Shown: positions 14,301 to 28,988, counted from the stretch's first letter. The stretch is 64,000 nt of DNA from Acanthaster planci (GCF_001949145.1 NW_019091362.1:2171283-2235282); one strand, 5' to 3'. A program made the numbers and translations. Notes: a model not told the origin generated them from the letters alone.

Positions 14301-16456
14301 AATAAAGCATGACAACATGTCAAGGATGTTCTTCTTTATTTTATAGATGAAAGCGTGCGCAATCATTCATTTTTAAACAGTCAGCATAAACAAAGTTGTA
14401 CAGACTCGGAGATGAAAATGGCAAAATATAGTAAATGTTGGAAATGTGTAACGAGAAGCAATTTATGCGAGTCCAGTATTCGTAAATTTTGACTGTTCGG
14501 CTGGGAATATTTGGCCAGTGTTGGCTAATTTGCGAACGGGAAAAATTCTTCATTTGACCGTGGTGGGTGCAAGGCCTAAGGATCAAATGGAATCCGGTTC
14601 ACACTTTGCACAAAAACGAACACGAAATTATGACGCCCAAGATCAAATTCGTGCTGCGAATTCACAAAATATGAACACATCACAACCAAACGGCTACAAA
14701 TGTTTCGCAAGGTAAATTCGTTGTTTGGCCTGCACCCAAAGTTCGGACCGTCTTCGTTGAATCGTTTTTGGTCTTACAACGAGACTGCCTTCATTGCCTT
14801 GACGCCAGCAAGACACACTACAAAAACAATAATTATAATAGACTTGCTTCTTCAAAGACAAAAACCGGATGCCAACATGGTTTCCAGTGATGCTAAAATT
14901 TGCACAACAGTTTTTGGTTTGCAGCACACGAACATCTTTCCCTCTTTTGTCCCTCTTTCGCTAAATTCACTTTAAGATTCTAGTCTCGTATCTTTTCATG
15001 GGTTTTATTTTTTTCCCCGTGAGAGTATATTGGACACAGCCCTCCTGGTCACAACACCCCTCTTAAAACGCTCATATAACTGGAGTTTTCAGACGGTGTT
15101 TGCCATCATGAAAACAAAAAGGAATCACTAGTTTGAATGTATAATGTATTATTATGCCTTGGCTGTATGCGGTTAAATTCAGTCTACAAACAACAAGCTT
15201 TTTAAGTCTGTTTTTGTCTGGATCTTTATTTGATTTGTTATTGTGGGAGCTAGCGACCATTGAAATGTACAGACACTAGGGATGCGTATTTGGACAAAGT
15301 GGACGGATTTCAATTTAATTGAAATGCATGGTCGCCGCTGCACTGGTCTCAGCTTACGAATTGCCCAGGTAGGAAAAAAGCTTTTGAAGTAAAAGAGGAT
15401 TCGATTAAGGACTCGAGTTAAATATACGCTCTGCCTAGATAACGGTGTTCCTGAAAAAGGACTTAATGGTAACCAATCATCACACGTCACTTTGCGTCAT
15501 TTGCAAATTTCACTGATTTTTTGGCCCAGTGCCAAGTGGGTGCACGTGGGCTCTAAAGCTAATACGTCTGAAAAATCTGCGGTAAAGCATTGCAGTAAAT
15601 ATGAAAAATCAGCTTGGAAACCATATCTTGTTTGAGTAGTCTCAGTCTGTCTGGGGGCCACAGTTGTCTCCTGGGACAATTACTACCCCTCAGTTAGATT
15701 TTTTTCCAAGAAGGAAAACACTGATGTCCATTAGGTTGTATCTCTGTAAAGATTGTAGCAATGCTATAATAGATAATAGGTTTATATATTGCTTTTTACG
15801 TGATCAGTTTAACATCTATATTTTGGATTTACAATGATGTGCCTTTTTGACAATGCTAACATATTCCATAATAACTGTTCTAAGCGCTGACGCACATGCA
15901 TCATTAAACCCCATGGATTTTTCCGCGATATCTTTTCAGTCTGATTCTATGGCAGAACGTGCGTTCAGTTCTTTCGCTGTTTGAGTTTAGTTTGAATTTT
16001 CTCGCACCGAGTGTTTAGTTGTACTTTGTGTACCAAAACCTTAAACTAAGCTCCAAATTTGATTGTTTTCTTCTTGCTAGAGCTATGCACAAACGTAAGG
16101 GGACGATCAATTTGATTAAATTCCTGTTGCTATACACAGAAATCAGTTTAACACCTCGGGGGCTTTAATCAATCTAAAAAGGCTTCAATCAACAGAGATC
16201 GATTAGCGAAAATTAACCCTGTGTCTTGCTTCAGTCTCCTTGGCACGCTTTGTGGCAGTTGAAAGAGGATGGGAAAATTATCTGCTTGGCAAACAGTTGG
16301 GTTTAAAAGAGACACGACACAAGAAGTTTTAACGATTCAAATTTTATCACAACTGCGCATAACAGTCTTTATGTACACTGACTGCAATGGTCATAACCGA
16401 AGGCTTCCCCACTTTGAACACTTTTAAGACTAGTTTTTGCCCCTCAAGCATGGAAC
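8341..16456. other. Region without a supported gene (8341-16456)
   Basis: No coding signal. T/G-rich low-complexity tracts near 9530-9570 and 9720-9830. A short hairpin (CTGGGGGAA / TTTCCCCAG) near 14099-14122. Otherwise nothing recognised. Confidence -1.
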
Positions 16457-16731
16457 TACGGGTGCGGATCTCTGGGGTCGAACCCCTCCCCCGGGACAAA
16501 CAAGGGTAAAAAAAATGGGGAAAATCATCAGAAAAAAATTACCACTAAGTTATACGAAAAATAGCTCCCCATCAAACAAAATTTACCAATGTTAATGCAC
16601 CGACACCATTGCAAAAATGTTTCACGTAATGTTTCATCAGCGTGTCCATTTGTTCACAAAACTTAGACATTATAAAAATGATCTCTGGCTTGCCCCACCC
16701 CGTCATGGAAAAACTCCCGGATCCGCCCCTG
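16457..16731. mobile_element. MITE with CGGGTGCGGATC / CAGGGGCGGATCC ends
   Basis: The right end CGGATCCGCCCCTG, read in reverse complement, is CAGGGGCGGATCC, a terminal motif recurring in MITE families of many invertebrates (from memory). The left end CGGGTGCGGATCTCTGGGG is its diverged partner. G/C runs follow each end inward. About 275 bp, no ORF, no clear target duplication. Confidence -1.
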
Positions 16732-17027
16732 ATTAAGGTCGCTTTTATTTACTGCTGCACATGTTTTAAAACCAGGGAAACACCAAGGTCTATAGGAACA
16801 ACGAGATATTAATAATAAGTGTAATACTCACAGCCTAAGATTCATCTGACTTCAGGAGCGAATGCGATGGTGAGGGTTGTCAGTTTATACCACCGGAAAA
16901 ATACTATCCAAAGGAAAGGAAGTCTCGTTGTGCATACTTGTGTGGCTGCAAATTTATGGGACCCCTGGGGCCAACCAATCGGAGCGCTTGTTCAGAAACG
17001 AGATAAAGGCTAATTTTGGATAGCACT

Positions 17028-17051
17028 GTCAACATAGTGCACTATGTTGAC
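17028..17051. repeat. 24-bp perfect palindrome
   Basis: GTCAACATAGTG followed directly by CACTATGTTGAC, with no spacer and no mismatch. It could form a cruciform or bind a dimeric factor. It may also be the fused ends of a lost inverted repeat. Confidence -1.
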
Positions 17052-20000
17052 GTAAGGTAGATGCCAGCTGATTGGTCATGGCACTAGAAACCGAAAGCCA
17101 AGGCAACTCTGTATTTAATATATTCCCAACTCGCACCGTTTCATCCAACAGCTGACTAAACAAACTAAGAGTTTTCGATTTGATTCGATTTCGTCTCTTA
17201 TTGACCCAATCCCTTACCTTTTGATAAACAGATCAAATAGACCTGCCCCATCATAAGGTACATTATATTGTTGATAAAACGAAGACTTTTTATAATTAGG
17301 CCTATACTAGCATTTTTAAAAATCCAGGCAATTGAGACATTGACATCTTTTTCTTTGTGACGAATGCCTGCTGAGCCTGCATCATATAAAATCACGATAA
17401 AATACTTCTAAAACAATCACAGACATCAAATCAATTTGTTTTTATCCTCACGGCTGATTTACGGGAACCAAACAATATGATCGGCACGCACCGTCTCACC
17501 AGAAGCGTGGACTTCTAAGGACTTCCAACCATAATTCGGCCCAGTCTTCTCCAACATAAGTCAATATTTTCCCAGCCTGCTGCAATTGATTTTGCCCCCT
17601 CTACGAAAAAGCCGAAGGCCTGCTGGTGGAAATTTCCCGGCATAGGTTGTATAGCTGTCGCCACGAGTACAATTCGTCCGCATTTAATATGCTGTTTGAG
17701 GCGGCCATCCCCAGAGCAACACTCGGCGTGTAATTGTGCGATTGATGCGTTCTTAAAACCTTGGCATCATATCGATTCTCCAGTACCCAGGGTCCTGCGA
17801 GATTCGGAGGCTGACTAAAAAAAAATGGCGATCGCAAAACTGCGGAGAAAAAGGCAATACACTAAATTTGACTAATGGCACCAGAAATCCACTCTTGTGG
17901 TCGCACTCAGATTTTGTTAGATTTATCTTTAATTAATCAAGTCATTTCTTATCCAAAAAGTAAAAACAAAAACTGGAATGCCAACAATTATGAGTGATAA
18001 AGGGTGTACATGTAATTCTCTTCTCATCTGCTTTATTTCTTGACCTTACAGACAAAATGACAGGGTTAGTTGATCAGCTGCCCTGCGAAGCACAGAGACA
18101 TAACTCCCCTTTAGATGAAGGGCGGGAACAGCAGGTAAAGGTTTCATATGAAGATAATCTTCATAATATTATGCCTATAACGATGATAACTTTAGCAATC
18201 TTAATGTCTTTCCTGTCAACGTTTTAGACAACGGGTGAGCTGTTTATTTGAGTTTATTTTATTTCCCGATATAAACTGAAAAAATTTTTGGGCAACCTAT
18301 GTCGAACATGTCAGTTTGGTTAATAACTACAAATACTACTTTCATAATAGTGCTATAGCAGGATAGATCACTCAAGATTAGATATACCCTTGCTGATGGG
18401 TACTTCCTTTCTTTGAATTAGATCAAAATAATGTAGTTTCAAAAGACCTGCTGGCACCATTGACGAAAACAAACCACGGCTGAGCTTAAAAGCTTGTTTG
18501 CTGGCCACTTTTATTATGTCGATGGATTTTAATAACGAAACGACATAACCATTTATCATACAACAGGCCTTTCTGCGCTAAAGTCTCTTGAAATCAACCC
18601 TTGGAGAACCAGGGAAAGTCTGGATCGAGTTTTAGATTTTTTTTTTCAACCACACGTTCAATCCTGATTACGGTGGTATCAACCTTGTCTCCAACGGAGC
18701 TTGTTTTACCCAGGGTGCAGCCCAGAGATGGGCATTGTGCAGCATCAACCCAGTCCGAGTGCTGGCTTTGTGGAGTGTCTGTTGCCATCACATGACATTG
18801 TGCCTGGAAATCCCGTAACGCACTTTCTCAAAGCACATCAGCTGCTTTGGGCGAGCACTCGCCAGGTTTACATTGGTTTGTCTGTTTTCATTTTTCTGAT
18901 AGTAATAATACAACAGTGAATACAAAAAACAGAACAGCCCCGCTATATCAAAAACGATGGGGTCCACACATTATGTTTTATATTGAGGTCGTTCGGCTTT
19001 ATTGTATTTTATAAAGAGTAAAAAATGATAGAGGTTGCCGTCTGAAACTTGACATTCGAAGGAGTTGTAGATGCAATTGTGCTCACACGCTTCATGTGTC
19101 CCTAATTTAAATACAAGTATACAGACATATATAAAAGCCTATAGTATACAATAACCTGTATACCAAACTATCCATTGGCTCAACCTGGGCCGCACGTTTT
19201 TCACTCTACCATTTTTAACTTGGGACAATAATTTCAAACAAGGGATCAAAATCCTACCCCTGGTCAGGAGCAGAGTTGACTTCAACACAAATTCAATCAG
19301 TCTTAACGGTGAATTGGGATTAGTCCTGGGTTGAAAAATTGTCCGGGAGGAAACAGGACATGTTGCGTCACCCCTGTAGATTTGTCAGGTGTGAAAAGGC
19401 CAATTTAGTAACTTAAATTTCAAATATAATAGAGCCTGAAAGTTGACCCCTGGTGGCGCGCTTCCGGAACCCTTGGATAGGAAAAATAATGTGCAAAGAT
19501 TTTAGAATTTATAATATTTTTTTCGTTCGGTTTCTTCTTAAAAAATCACACTTGGAAAAGGGGCTTTGAAAAAATAGTTGCTAGTATATCAATTTATAGA
19601 AACTGAAAAATTACCTGACCTAAAAGAGAAATATCCTGCCAAAATTGACTCATAACTTCCAAAAATCTAAAATACATGAAGAACAGCGCAAGGCGGCAGT
19701 CTTGTACACAGATGAACATTCACGATTTGAAATTTAATTTATGGTAGTCCGTGGGTAAAAGCCGAAATAAAAACAGATCGAAATATTTTACATAGTTTTA
19801 TAATTTATAAGGTAATAAACATAAAGCTATGTTCTACTTTTACGAAAGATTCTAATATTTTATCTAACCTTTGCTGAAAACAACTGCGTAATGTCAACTC
19901 AACGGAATCTGCAACCCATCGACTGCAGGGAGGTAAATCTTTGCAACGTTGTACAATCTCGTTTTCACGAAAGCATGGGGAATGGAAACGAACGTGCATG

Positions 20001-23000
20001 AACATGGAGACCGAGGTACAATATCGCCGGAAGTGAAAGGTCGTTAATAAAATTCGTTTTTTACCCGTCTCCGTGTGACTTTTCCAAAATATTACTTGAT
20101 GAAGACAAAGGTAAAATTCCAGCATGAGTGTTTCATGGGGTGGTTTCAGTAAGGAATTATGCTTCCAAAAATTATCGAACGTGATAGGACGGCCTAATGT
20201 AAAAACCCCCATAGGCAGACCGCGCAAGGATTCCGGAAGCTTGCTGCGTGACCTCTTACTTTCAGGCTCTATTGCAGTGCCGTCTAACTGGAGAAACTCC
20301 TTGTTTTGTGCTTTTCGTCAAGGCTATTTTCAAGTCCAGTGCTTAGGCAAAAACAATACCACATGTCATGTTTCAGCCTCAAATTGAGTGATAAAGGATT
20401 AACCATGCACGCCCACTTGACGTGTATCACAGTGCCGCCATCTCCTGCGTTCACAAATCACGGTGCGTGATTTGATTACCGCAGGCTCCATGTGTCACCG
20501 AAGCGATAGCGCCAAGACATGCTTGCTTCAATGTGAGTGACACTCAGGGACAAATTTATATAATATGTGCAAATTACAGCGTCAGTATGAGCAACCGTTT
20601 GACAGTACACAATGCAGTGGGTGGTTAGTGCCAGCGTGCTGGGTCACTTCATGGCCATCAATACCATGCTAAGACAAAAAAACAAGCATAGGGTTTCAGA
20701 TATACTCCAGAGTCAATTTATAATTCCCCCTTGATTTCTTAAAGACGTGGCATTTGCGAAGGCTAAATGTGACGTTTGACAAGAACAAAAGTAAATATTT
20801 ATTCTTGTTCAGCTATTGAGATGAGAGTGAATGGTAACAGCGATATTACCATACGATACTGAATTACAAGCGATCACCTGTAGGTATGACTTGCACAATA
20901 AAGTTACGTGAAAAAACCGTGGTGGTACACATTCTGTACTCAGCATAGCAATGTCTAAAACAAGGAATGGAAAGGTACGCAGTGCAGTCAGGCGAGTACT
21001 AATAGCCCAATATTCGACAACAAGAATATGGAAAGAAACATTTTGGACAAAAACTTTGTTCTCCGTGCTACTTGAGTTGTGCCAAAAAAATCTCTGAGCT
21101 CGAGAACTTGGACAGGAAAGGGCATAGGCCCTACTCAGTATGCATGGTTTGGACAGATGAAGATCGGTCGATTAAAGGATGGGTGCGTGAGGGATTTTTT
21201 TTCCGAAACGATTGTCAAATGCGAGACGTTGAGATGACTGTGGCTGCTGAAATATCGGTCCCTATTCACAACGTGCACTTGCTCAGAACTGAGACCAATA
21301 TGTTTGCTGCCACCAAACGTCTCACAGTCTCCAATTCTGTTCAGCCTTAAAAGCATCCTCTTCCTCAAAAGAAAGGTGGTTGTACAGTTTCTAAAGAGTC
21401 GGCACTTTCAATTCGTATTTTTAAAATGCCAATATTTCTCCGGGACAACTCTCTCCCCTGTAATACCTAATTTTGAACAGCACAGGTGAATGATTGGACA
21501 AGAACGGTGAACGCGTCCATATAGTTATCGGCACCTGCAAACGAATTTGCAGGAGAGACAAACTATCCATGCAGAGTCCACCCAGAATACCCTCCACTGC
21601 GCAGGGGAAGGCGCTCATGTAACCTAATTCCTCCAAGGAAAACCTAGACATGTCTTAAAACCCCTGAGAAAATGGCAGTCCAGTTTTCATTTGGTTCTGC
21701 TTGTTCACGGTCCGGAAAATCCCTGACCCCGTGGCTAATTGGTCACAGAGCACGGGTGATTTGCAGCTTTGCGTTGGAAATGTGTATACGCCGACGTACA
21801 ACCCGGAGATCTCTGAAAGCCGGAAAATCCCCGCAGGTTGAGAAAAACAGAACTGCGCCAAAATTAACTGCTCAGGTCCGGCGACAAAATTTCATTAATA
21901 TTTCTTGAACGATGTTTCATTATTTCCGGATCTCGTCACTGGAATCTCAGTGAGCTACCGCCAAGGGGTATGAAGGCATCGACGTAGGTTTCGTGGGACA
22001 TAATTATCATTAACGAGGAAGAAAAGCAGCACTCAAACTGGGCCAAAGCAACAAACTTCTTTAGGGATTTTGGATATTAAACATTATCAAATACACCTGA
22101 TCCCATGGTGTCGGCGATAATGCTGCCGAGGGCTAATAGTCTAAATGAAAAGCATCGACTTTGATGTTGACAAATATATTATTATTAATGGCGCGGCAAA
22201 TAGTTATCAAACAAGATCAAAGAAACAAAGTTCTTTGCAGATTTAGGGAGTTAAACCCGCTCGCCTGACTTTTCGGCGTCTTGAGAAAACCGTCAATAAA
22301 CTTTTGCTGAGCAAATTTCATAAGACATGGGGAAAGTATGCAGTGCAAACCTCCTATTTATGAGTAGAACCCGGCTTTAGTTGATTTAATTTTTCAGTTC
22401 TTAAAAAAATTGTATTACAGACACTCCTTTTCAATGATTTTGTTAGACTTCTAAATAGTATATAATCCTAAATTTTCTTAAATGTTTGTATAAACTCGAT
22501 TATTTTTACGTGGACCTTCTTAAAAAATTCCTTGTGTCTGACTTTCTCCAGCCGCTCATAATGAATGTGAATGCATTTAGATGTTCTCCTGGCGATGCAT
22601 TTGGATGTTTTCATGGCAAATGGGTTTCCTTTAAGGCTAATTTTTCGCGCCATTCCTCTGTTTGACTAGTTTATGATATAACTCAGCTTTAATACAACCG
22701 TAGGGTGTATTTCGTAGATGTGCGATCGCTTATTCACGCTACAGTGCCGTTCGGTCCTATACACAATCTCTGATCCAACATAACGCCACTTATTTCAAGA
22801 CAGTTTGCCACGACAGTAAATTGGAATGACATGGTGATCGATTGGTGGTGATAGCCGAGTTCGACAAAAATTTTGTACAGAATCACTCGATGGCCCAGCG
22901 CAATTAAGGGCCATACACGTACAAAATATATGTACGCCCTCTTGTGTAACATGTTTGTGGTAGACTAACGGGTTTCAACGCAACTTTTGATGTTTATAAA

Positions 23001-23395
23001 AACTTATGTGAGGGATGAACCCTCTCCAGCTTTTTAAAGTAAGTTGGATTTGAATGTTATCCTAATGTGTTCGAATTTGTGACGTTAGCAAGAAAGCAAT
23101 TTCAAAAGTGGTTTCAGCATTGCAATGCTGAAATCAGCTTTGAATTGTACGTGCATATGTTGATAAAATACGTTCCTGAATGTGGTCATTTATGCACTAA
23201 TGACGAATTCGGTATGGAAAAGCTAAATACGCGCAACATTTGCTTTAAATGCTTTCATGTCTATTTTCTTACAACAAGCCTCTTTTTCATATTTCATTGC
23301 TTCCTATGTCAAAGATTATAGGATTTTCTTTCCTTCACAAATAAACCAGGCGATATTACCACCCGTCCACCTATTCTGAGAGTAGAGACTGAATC

Positions 23396-23440
23396 AGTAG
23401 CGTATCGGGGGGGGGGGCAGGGAGAAACGTCCCCCGCTCC
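23396..23440 (+). mobile_element. Single end of a CAGTRGCGTATC-type element
   Basis: CAGTAGCGTATC followed by a long G-run looks like the terminal repeat of a MITE class with CAGTGGCG-type ends. I could not find the opposite end, so only a fragment is called. Confidence -1.
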
Positions 23441-23748
23441 CCACGGATTTTTGTTTTTCAAAGAATACTTCATACGTAAGGAAGTAATCGGTATATTTAT
23501 TTATAAAACATTCGCACCAAAACTCTAAAAAAAAAAACCATGAAATAAAGCAAGGATGACGGGGCCACGAGTAATGCCCCCCAACACCATATTTAATGAG
23601 CCCAAAGCCGCATTCGCTTTTGAATTCCCTCCCTCCCCACACACCCACACACACGCCAAAAGCTGGATATGCCGCTGGACTGAATGAGATTCTGTTGATT
23701 CTCTTCCGAGCATGGGTCTGTTCATTACAAAACAATAATTATACCCAG

Positions 23749-23912
23749 CAAGATATGGGACCGAGGGGTACCCCCCACATGTCCAATCCCTATACACACC
23801 CTAGAGTATATTGTTACCTAACACGTCCCCCATAGTTTGTAGAGAATTCCTGAAATTCCTATCAAACCATGACCCACACAAAGGTGGGGGTGCTCTCCGC
23901 CCCATATCTTAC
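23749..23912 (+). mobile_element. MITE copy A of the GGGACGGAG-end family
   Basis: Begins CAAGATATGGGACCGAGGGG and ends in CCGCCCCATATCTTA, its approximate inverse. It aligns end to end with copy B in intron 4 of the receptor gene and with the truncated copy C beside the gap. About 164 bp, no ORF. Confidence -1.
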
Positions 23913-24936
23913 TTCCTGCGTCAATAATTGGCAGTTATGTTGGGATGTATTGCCTAAATTCCGTTTTACTTGGATGGGTGTAAGTGCGTGTTGGTGTAAC
24001 TTTTGTTGCCCTTCAGTCTTTTTTTTTTCTTAAGGAGAACTATTTATTGAGCACGAACTGCAGATGGGGGCGGGTGTTTGCAAGAAATGCAAACTGTCAG
24101 CAGTCCTGTCTTTGCAAGATATGGGGAAAGTGCCCCTGCTGGGGGGGTTCTTTGGCAGGCACCCAGATAATTTTAAGATGCACGACGTTCTACCCATCCT
24201 GAAATTTGATAACCCTGTGAGCCGATTTGTCATTCTGCCACTGAGCCATTGACGTCATTCTTCAATTTCAACATTTTCCATACCAAATGCAGTTTCGACG
24301 GTAACGAATAGTAAATCAATTGTACAATAGAAAATGGTGTTTGATTAAATATCAAGCATTCGCTATCTAGAATCGATTTTAGAAACAAAATAGTTACCCC
24401 AGCGCGGTTTTCGCATACACGATAACAATGACGATTTGAAGAAGTTATTTTTCCTGGAAGGACAATACACTCACAGATGAAATGACGTCAGGATCCACCT
24501 CGCTGTGTGTTTCCGTTTACACAGAGATCCACAGGCTACCGTAAGATTGTCAGATATTGAAACTAATCAACCACTTATTATATCCGGCGTATATGCCACA
24601 GCGGCATGTTGTGTGTCAGTTATCACCGAGATAGCTCTGGGCCATGAACTTATCACTGCGGCCTTCATCTCGGCAACTGGTAGCTTGATGAAATTAACTC
24701 TGTCTCTTTTTTTTTCTTCTGTCCAATCTAGATCCCGATATTTCTTGGTAACTTATCGTCACTGGGGAGTTCTGTTGGCAGTAATATCTGTGGATTTTTA
24801 GGATAGATGGGACGAGGATAATTAAGAGACATGAAAAATTTCAGTCTGTTTCTAGTGGTGAAGGATAGGGGCTAGTCATTGACCACTAAACTTTTTTAAG
24901 ACAAAAAGGTGTTCTGACCACAGATCTGGGGTCATT

Positions 24937-24947
24937 GGTTCGAATCC
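24937..24947 (+). promoter_or_regulatory. Perfect tRNA B-box sequence, possible SINE head
   Basis: GGTTCGAATCC is the exact RNA polymerase III B-box consensus. The upstream 60 bases contain only a weak A-box candidate (TAGTCATTGAC near 24873) and no foldable tRNA. Likely a SINE remnant or chance. Confidence -1.
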
Positions 24948-25650
24948 AGCAGAGGAGAGCGTGTTGTGTCATCGTGTAATTAAGACGCCGGTCTTGAATC
25001 TCGTTCGTGTCCTTTCTAATGAGAAAGGTTTGTCATTGATAAGCCAGGCCGACTATTAAAAAAATGCATGAATTTTTTTTTTGTATTTCTTTAACTCTTT
25101 TCTAATGTTCACTGAAAATTTGTAGTGCATTGTATTGTGTCTCTTACGTATTCGTACAAGGTTCATTCGATGACAAACTAATCAGAATATCTTTTTAATA
25201 ATTTGTATGAAATTTGGATGAAATATGAAGGTTGGCAGAGTGGGCAAATAATGCCAAGTTGCGTGTGGTAGCACTCCTTTTTATGTGTGCGTGATGTTCA
25301 GAAAAGAACGCAGTCAGCGTTTCTGACAGTATAATCTACCTGTCTGAATCCTTGAGTATTTCAGAACCTCGCCAGTGAGAGATATTTCCCACATAGTGTT
25401 CCCTTCAGGCTATTCCACATTATCATAACTCGGATTATCATTTTAAGGGGGAGAATTAAGCAGACCTGTTATGCATGAATTGGATATCACAGACAAAATC
25501 TGTGAATTTTATACAAGATTTGTTCATCCATTATAGTTTGGTCGACGCTTAATATCAACCTGACCCACGTCTATTTGCGTAATAAGAAAAGTCTTGGTCG
25601 AAGGTATCTCTGTATTTTTAAATCCGTTGTTGCAGTCACTGCCTAAAATC

Positions 25651-25968
25651 CACGCTGTAAAAACAAGTGTTTTTACGCCTTTAAATGCCTTCCTGGTAAC
25701 ACTCTTTGAAGGTGTTGTGGTGTTAAGGATCCAAAGCTAAGCACGTTGTTGTGTTCATTTTTTAAACAAAGACATCTGGATTCTTGAATAAATTCAGACA
25801 CAAAGATACACTTGGGTTTTAATAAGAAAACACATAAAAAGGCTTATCAGAACGTGAGCCTTTCTGAACACAAAAATACGCTCAAGTAGTTTAATTTATA
25901 CGACTACATGTTTACAATTAACACTAACAGGTGTTCAAAATGGGTGTTTCCGATTTTTTCTACAGTGT
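25651..25968. mobile_element. Possible decayed MITE with CACTGTA-AAAA ends
   Basis: The left end CACGCTGTAAAAACAAGTGT and the reverse complement of the right end CACTGTAGAAAAAATCGG share the ACTGTARAAAAA start. GTGTT/AACAC words recur inside both halves. The match is imperfect, so this is a tentative call. Confidence -1.
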
Positions 25969-28909
25969 AGAGAGCTGAGATGAATATAAATAAGGTGCAA
26001 TGACCGCAAACCATAGGTTCGAATTTTCTTTCCTTCACTCCATGTCACAATTTTTCGAAATCTGTGTCGACACTTTAAAGATAGTTACCATTAAAGATAA
26101 GACCAAAGCAGATGACTAAATAAGGCGCACATGTATGATTTCATATAGTAGAGTTTGCATAAGCAGAATAAGATCATTGATACGGAGAATGCTCATCGAC
26201 TGCAAACAGCTGAAAGTCTTAGGGTTTAGTATTAGGAACCATGCGGAAGATTTATTTCGTTCAAGCCAAAGATTGGTTATTAACCAATTGTGCTCCCTCT
26301 CCCCGTTTAAATTACGCTACGGGTACTTTCTGAACAAAAATGTTCGTGCTATACATTGGTTACCAGGAAGCAACGCATTCCGTTTTGAAAAATATCAGAC
26401 TTTTCAAATTTAACTCTTTGAAAAAGTGGAATTTCATTGTACGCTTGTATGGTATGTAATATACACGGGTCTACCACACTATGGGATGCCTTCCGCCTAT
26501 TTGACATAGTCTGAGAGCAAGATTGTCAACAGGACAAGAGCGATGAGAGAATAATTTCAGTTGAAGTCGACCGTTTTATTTTTCAATCAACATCTTCGAC
26601 CGTTGCCTGGAGGTTTGAAGTCCCATGGTTTTGCGTGGTCTTCAGTGGGTTAAGAGCAGAGTCAACAGCGGAGAAGTCCGGCAATAGCGGCATCAGAAGG
26701 GTTGGAATTAGAAAGGCCAGATGAAAAGAGGGAAAGGTCAGGGTAAGGGTAGTGTTTTTTTCTGGACAGAGCAGAAGATAACTTGGCCATTAGTAGAAAT
26801 TTAATTGACCCCTAAATGAACTTTTGCAGAATATACTCTAACCAACTCTAACTTTTTGTCTGGCATTACCTCCTACAGGATCTATATGATACTTTAGAGG
26901 TAGGCCTACGTCTTAAGCACGTTTTTGAACTAATCTTGCGAAATTTGGCAATATCCCTTTTAGGTACAGTATTAAAAAGTTGACTCAACGTTTTGAGTTT
27001 CTTATTGGTACGCTCCGGAAAGAAGATCCGTTCATGAGAACTGAGAGACACATTACACTTGCTAAACGATATGTCTAGTGGGGCATTCCCAATTTCAATA
27101 GAAATGCAACTGCACCACAGAGATTATTATAATCATGACTAAGAAGTTACATACGGGGCAACGGCAGTGTTGTCAGATGTTTGGCGCAGCACAGACATGT
27201 TGAAGATTGAAGCTTCTAAACTCTGAGTTATTGTTCATCAAGTTGCTATTTGCTTTATTTTATAGCATGAAGTACTGCATACGGTGTACATTTTCGACAA
27301 GCCGAGTGTAAACCAACTGTCTTACTTTTCATTTCAAAAGTCTTTTTTTTTCACTTGAAATAATCTTAAATTTGAATTCATTGGTAACTAATTTATTTTG
27401 TGGAAGACAGTACGTCCGTTCTGATCCACTTAGCGCCTACCCTATTCATTCTGAAATACAATTGATCACTTTCATTTGGTTTGAGTTGCCAGTGTTGTCA
27501 GGCTTCGTACGCCGATTTATTAGATTGGAGAGACTTGGCAAGAACATTCACATCAACAGCAATGTTACTTGATTAACTTTCAACGAGCTATACGCAAGGG
27601 AGGCTGGCGAACCGACAAAGAGAAAATAATTCACTGCACGCGCTGACGGCATGGAGGAGAGTTGAAAGGTACCGAAAGTGCGACGATTACACCGCCGATC
27701 CGTACCTTACTCGTCTACGGCTATAAAAAAAATAATAAATAAAAATCTTTCCTTCCATGGTTCATTGTGGTAACCATGTTTGCCCCTTTTCGGGCATAGA
27801 CTGATGGCAATCAATAGTTTGTTTAACAGTGGAATGTACCTTTTTGGAAGTGGATATAAATTGATGTCGGTGCAGGCATGTGACTGTGAATGCAGAAGAT
27901 AAATGCACTTGTCGAGAGCTTCAGAGTAGTTACCAACTGGGATAAGTCACAAAGTAGTAAACGTATATCTCTCAGTGCAATGAAAAAATACCACAGTATT
28001 CTGACTTGGCAAAAGGACACTTTATGCTCATTCAGTTTAGGTGAACATGGGCATTATTACATGCTGTTCATTCTGAATTTCTTGCAGCAAACTAATAATT
28101 TCCAAAACTTCCTAAGACATATTTCCAAATGTTCCAAATAATGCTCGAAAAATCAAAAAGAACACAAGCTATTTAGAGCTACTTCTCAAAATTCAATAAC
28201 TGGAGCGACGTAAAGCGCGTCGCACTGTCATCTTAAGTGGCACTGGGCTTATTTCAAACGTTCTTAAAAGTATCCTAATACAGTTCTTAAAACAAAGTAA
28301 AACATGCAAGTAGACGCGTCTCAAGCGCAAAATCAAGATACCCGCGTGGTCTCACTATTCCAGTCATCAAGTTTATTATTCAGGCTTGGTAATTGTCGTT
28401 CTGCAAACTAACACAGTTACCCATTGAAAGATACCTGGACACACGCCCAAAACACGGCAGGCCTGCACGGAATCAAGGATGAATACTTCATCAGTTGGTA
28501 CAATTAAACTTGGTTATTCATTAACCATACGCACAAATAGCCTGGTATTAATCAGTGGGGTGCATGCTGTGCATTGGTCATTAACCAACCATTCAATCAT
28601 TTTGAGTAATTGCAACTGAGGTTCCTGTCAGTAAATATCCTCCATTTTGATGGGGTGCATTTTGTTATTTTCAGTTCGGTACATGTCCGGCGAAGTTTGT
28701 TTATGTCTTATTTTTATTTGAGTGAAAAAATACATATGAATCACATCGGTTCATAACCGATCTTGGAGGTGAGTTGTAGAATATGAACAAAACCAACGAC
28801 CTTTTTGCGCCTAAATTTCCCACAGGATATTTATCAAAGCCAACAAGCAGCTCCCAATTCGTAGCGTGACGGGTCTGAAGTAATATCAATATGTTGGATA
28901 ACGGCTTAC

Positions 28910-28988
28910 CTTCGTCTTTGGCAATTGCAGTGATGTCTTCGATTCTAGCGGAGGAGCTTTCCAGTGATGCAACCCGACCGATCGTCAT
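28910..28988 (-). CDS. Possible orphan first coding exon with a strong donor
   Basis: An ATG (rc of 28986-28988) opens 26 codons beginning MTIGRVASLESSS, then ends in GACGAAG followed by GTAAGC, a near-perfect donor. The peptide is hydrophilic and has no recognised domain. I could not find a following exon on the minus strand within the window. It could be a real short exon of an unknown gene or a chance match; I favour chance slightly. Confidence -1.

Larger units (their letters stand above)
16732..23748. other. Region without a supported gene (16732-23748)
   Basis: A perfect palindrome at 17028-17051 and a (CA)-rich tract near 23635. The open frames around 17600-17840 and 19805-20227 lack splice context or recognisable domains. 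Confidence -1.

Noticed and set aside
17601-17837. Minus-strand 78-codon frame and overlapping plus-strand frame ending at a TAA
   Set aside because: Both look mildly coding-like but neither has a start, splice sites or a known motif.
23629-23656. CACACA tract as a functional site
   Set aside because: Simple dinucleotide-type repeat with no context suggesting function.
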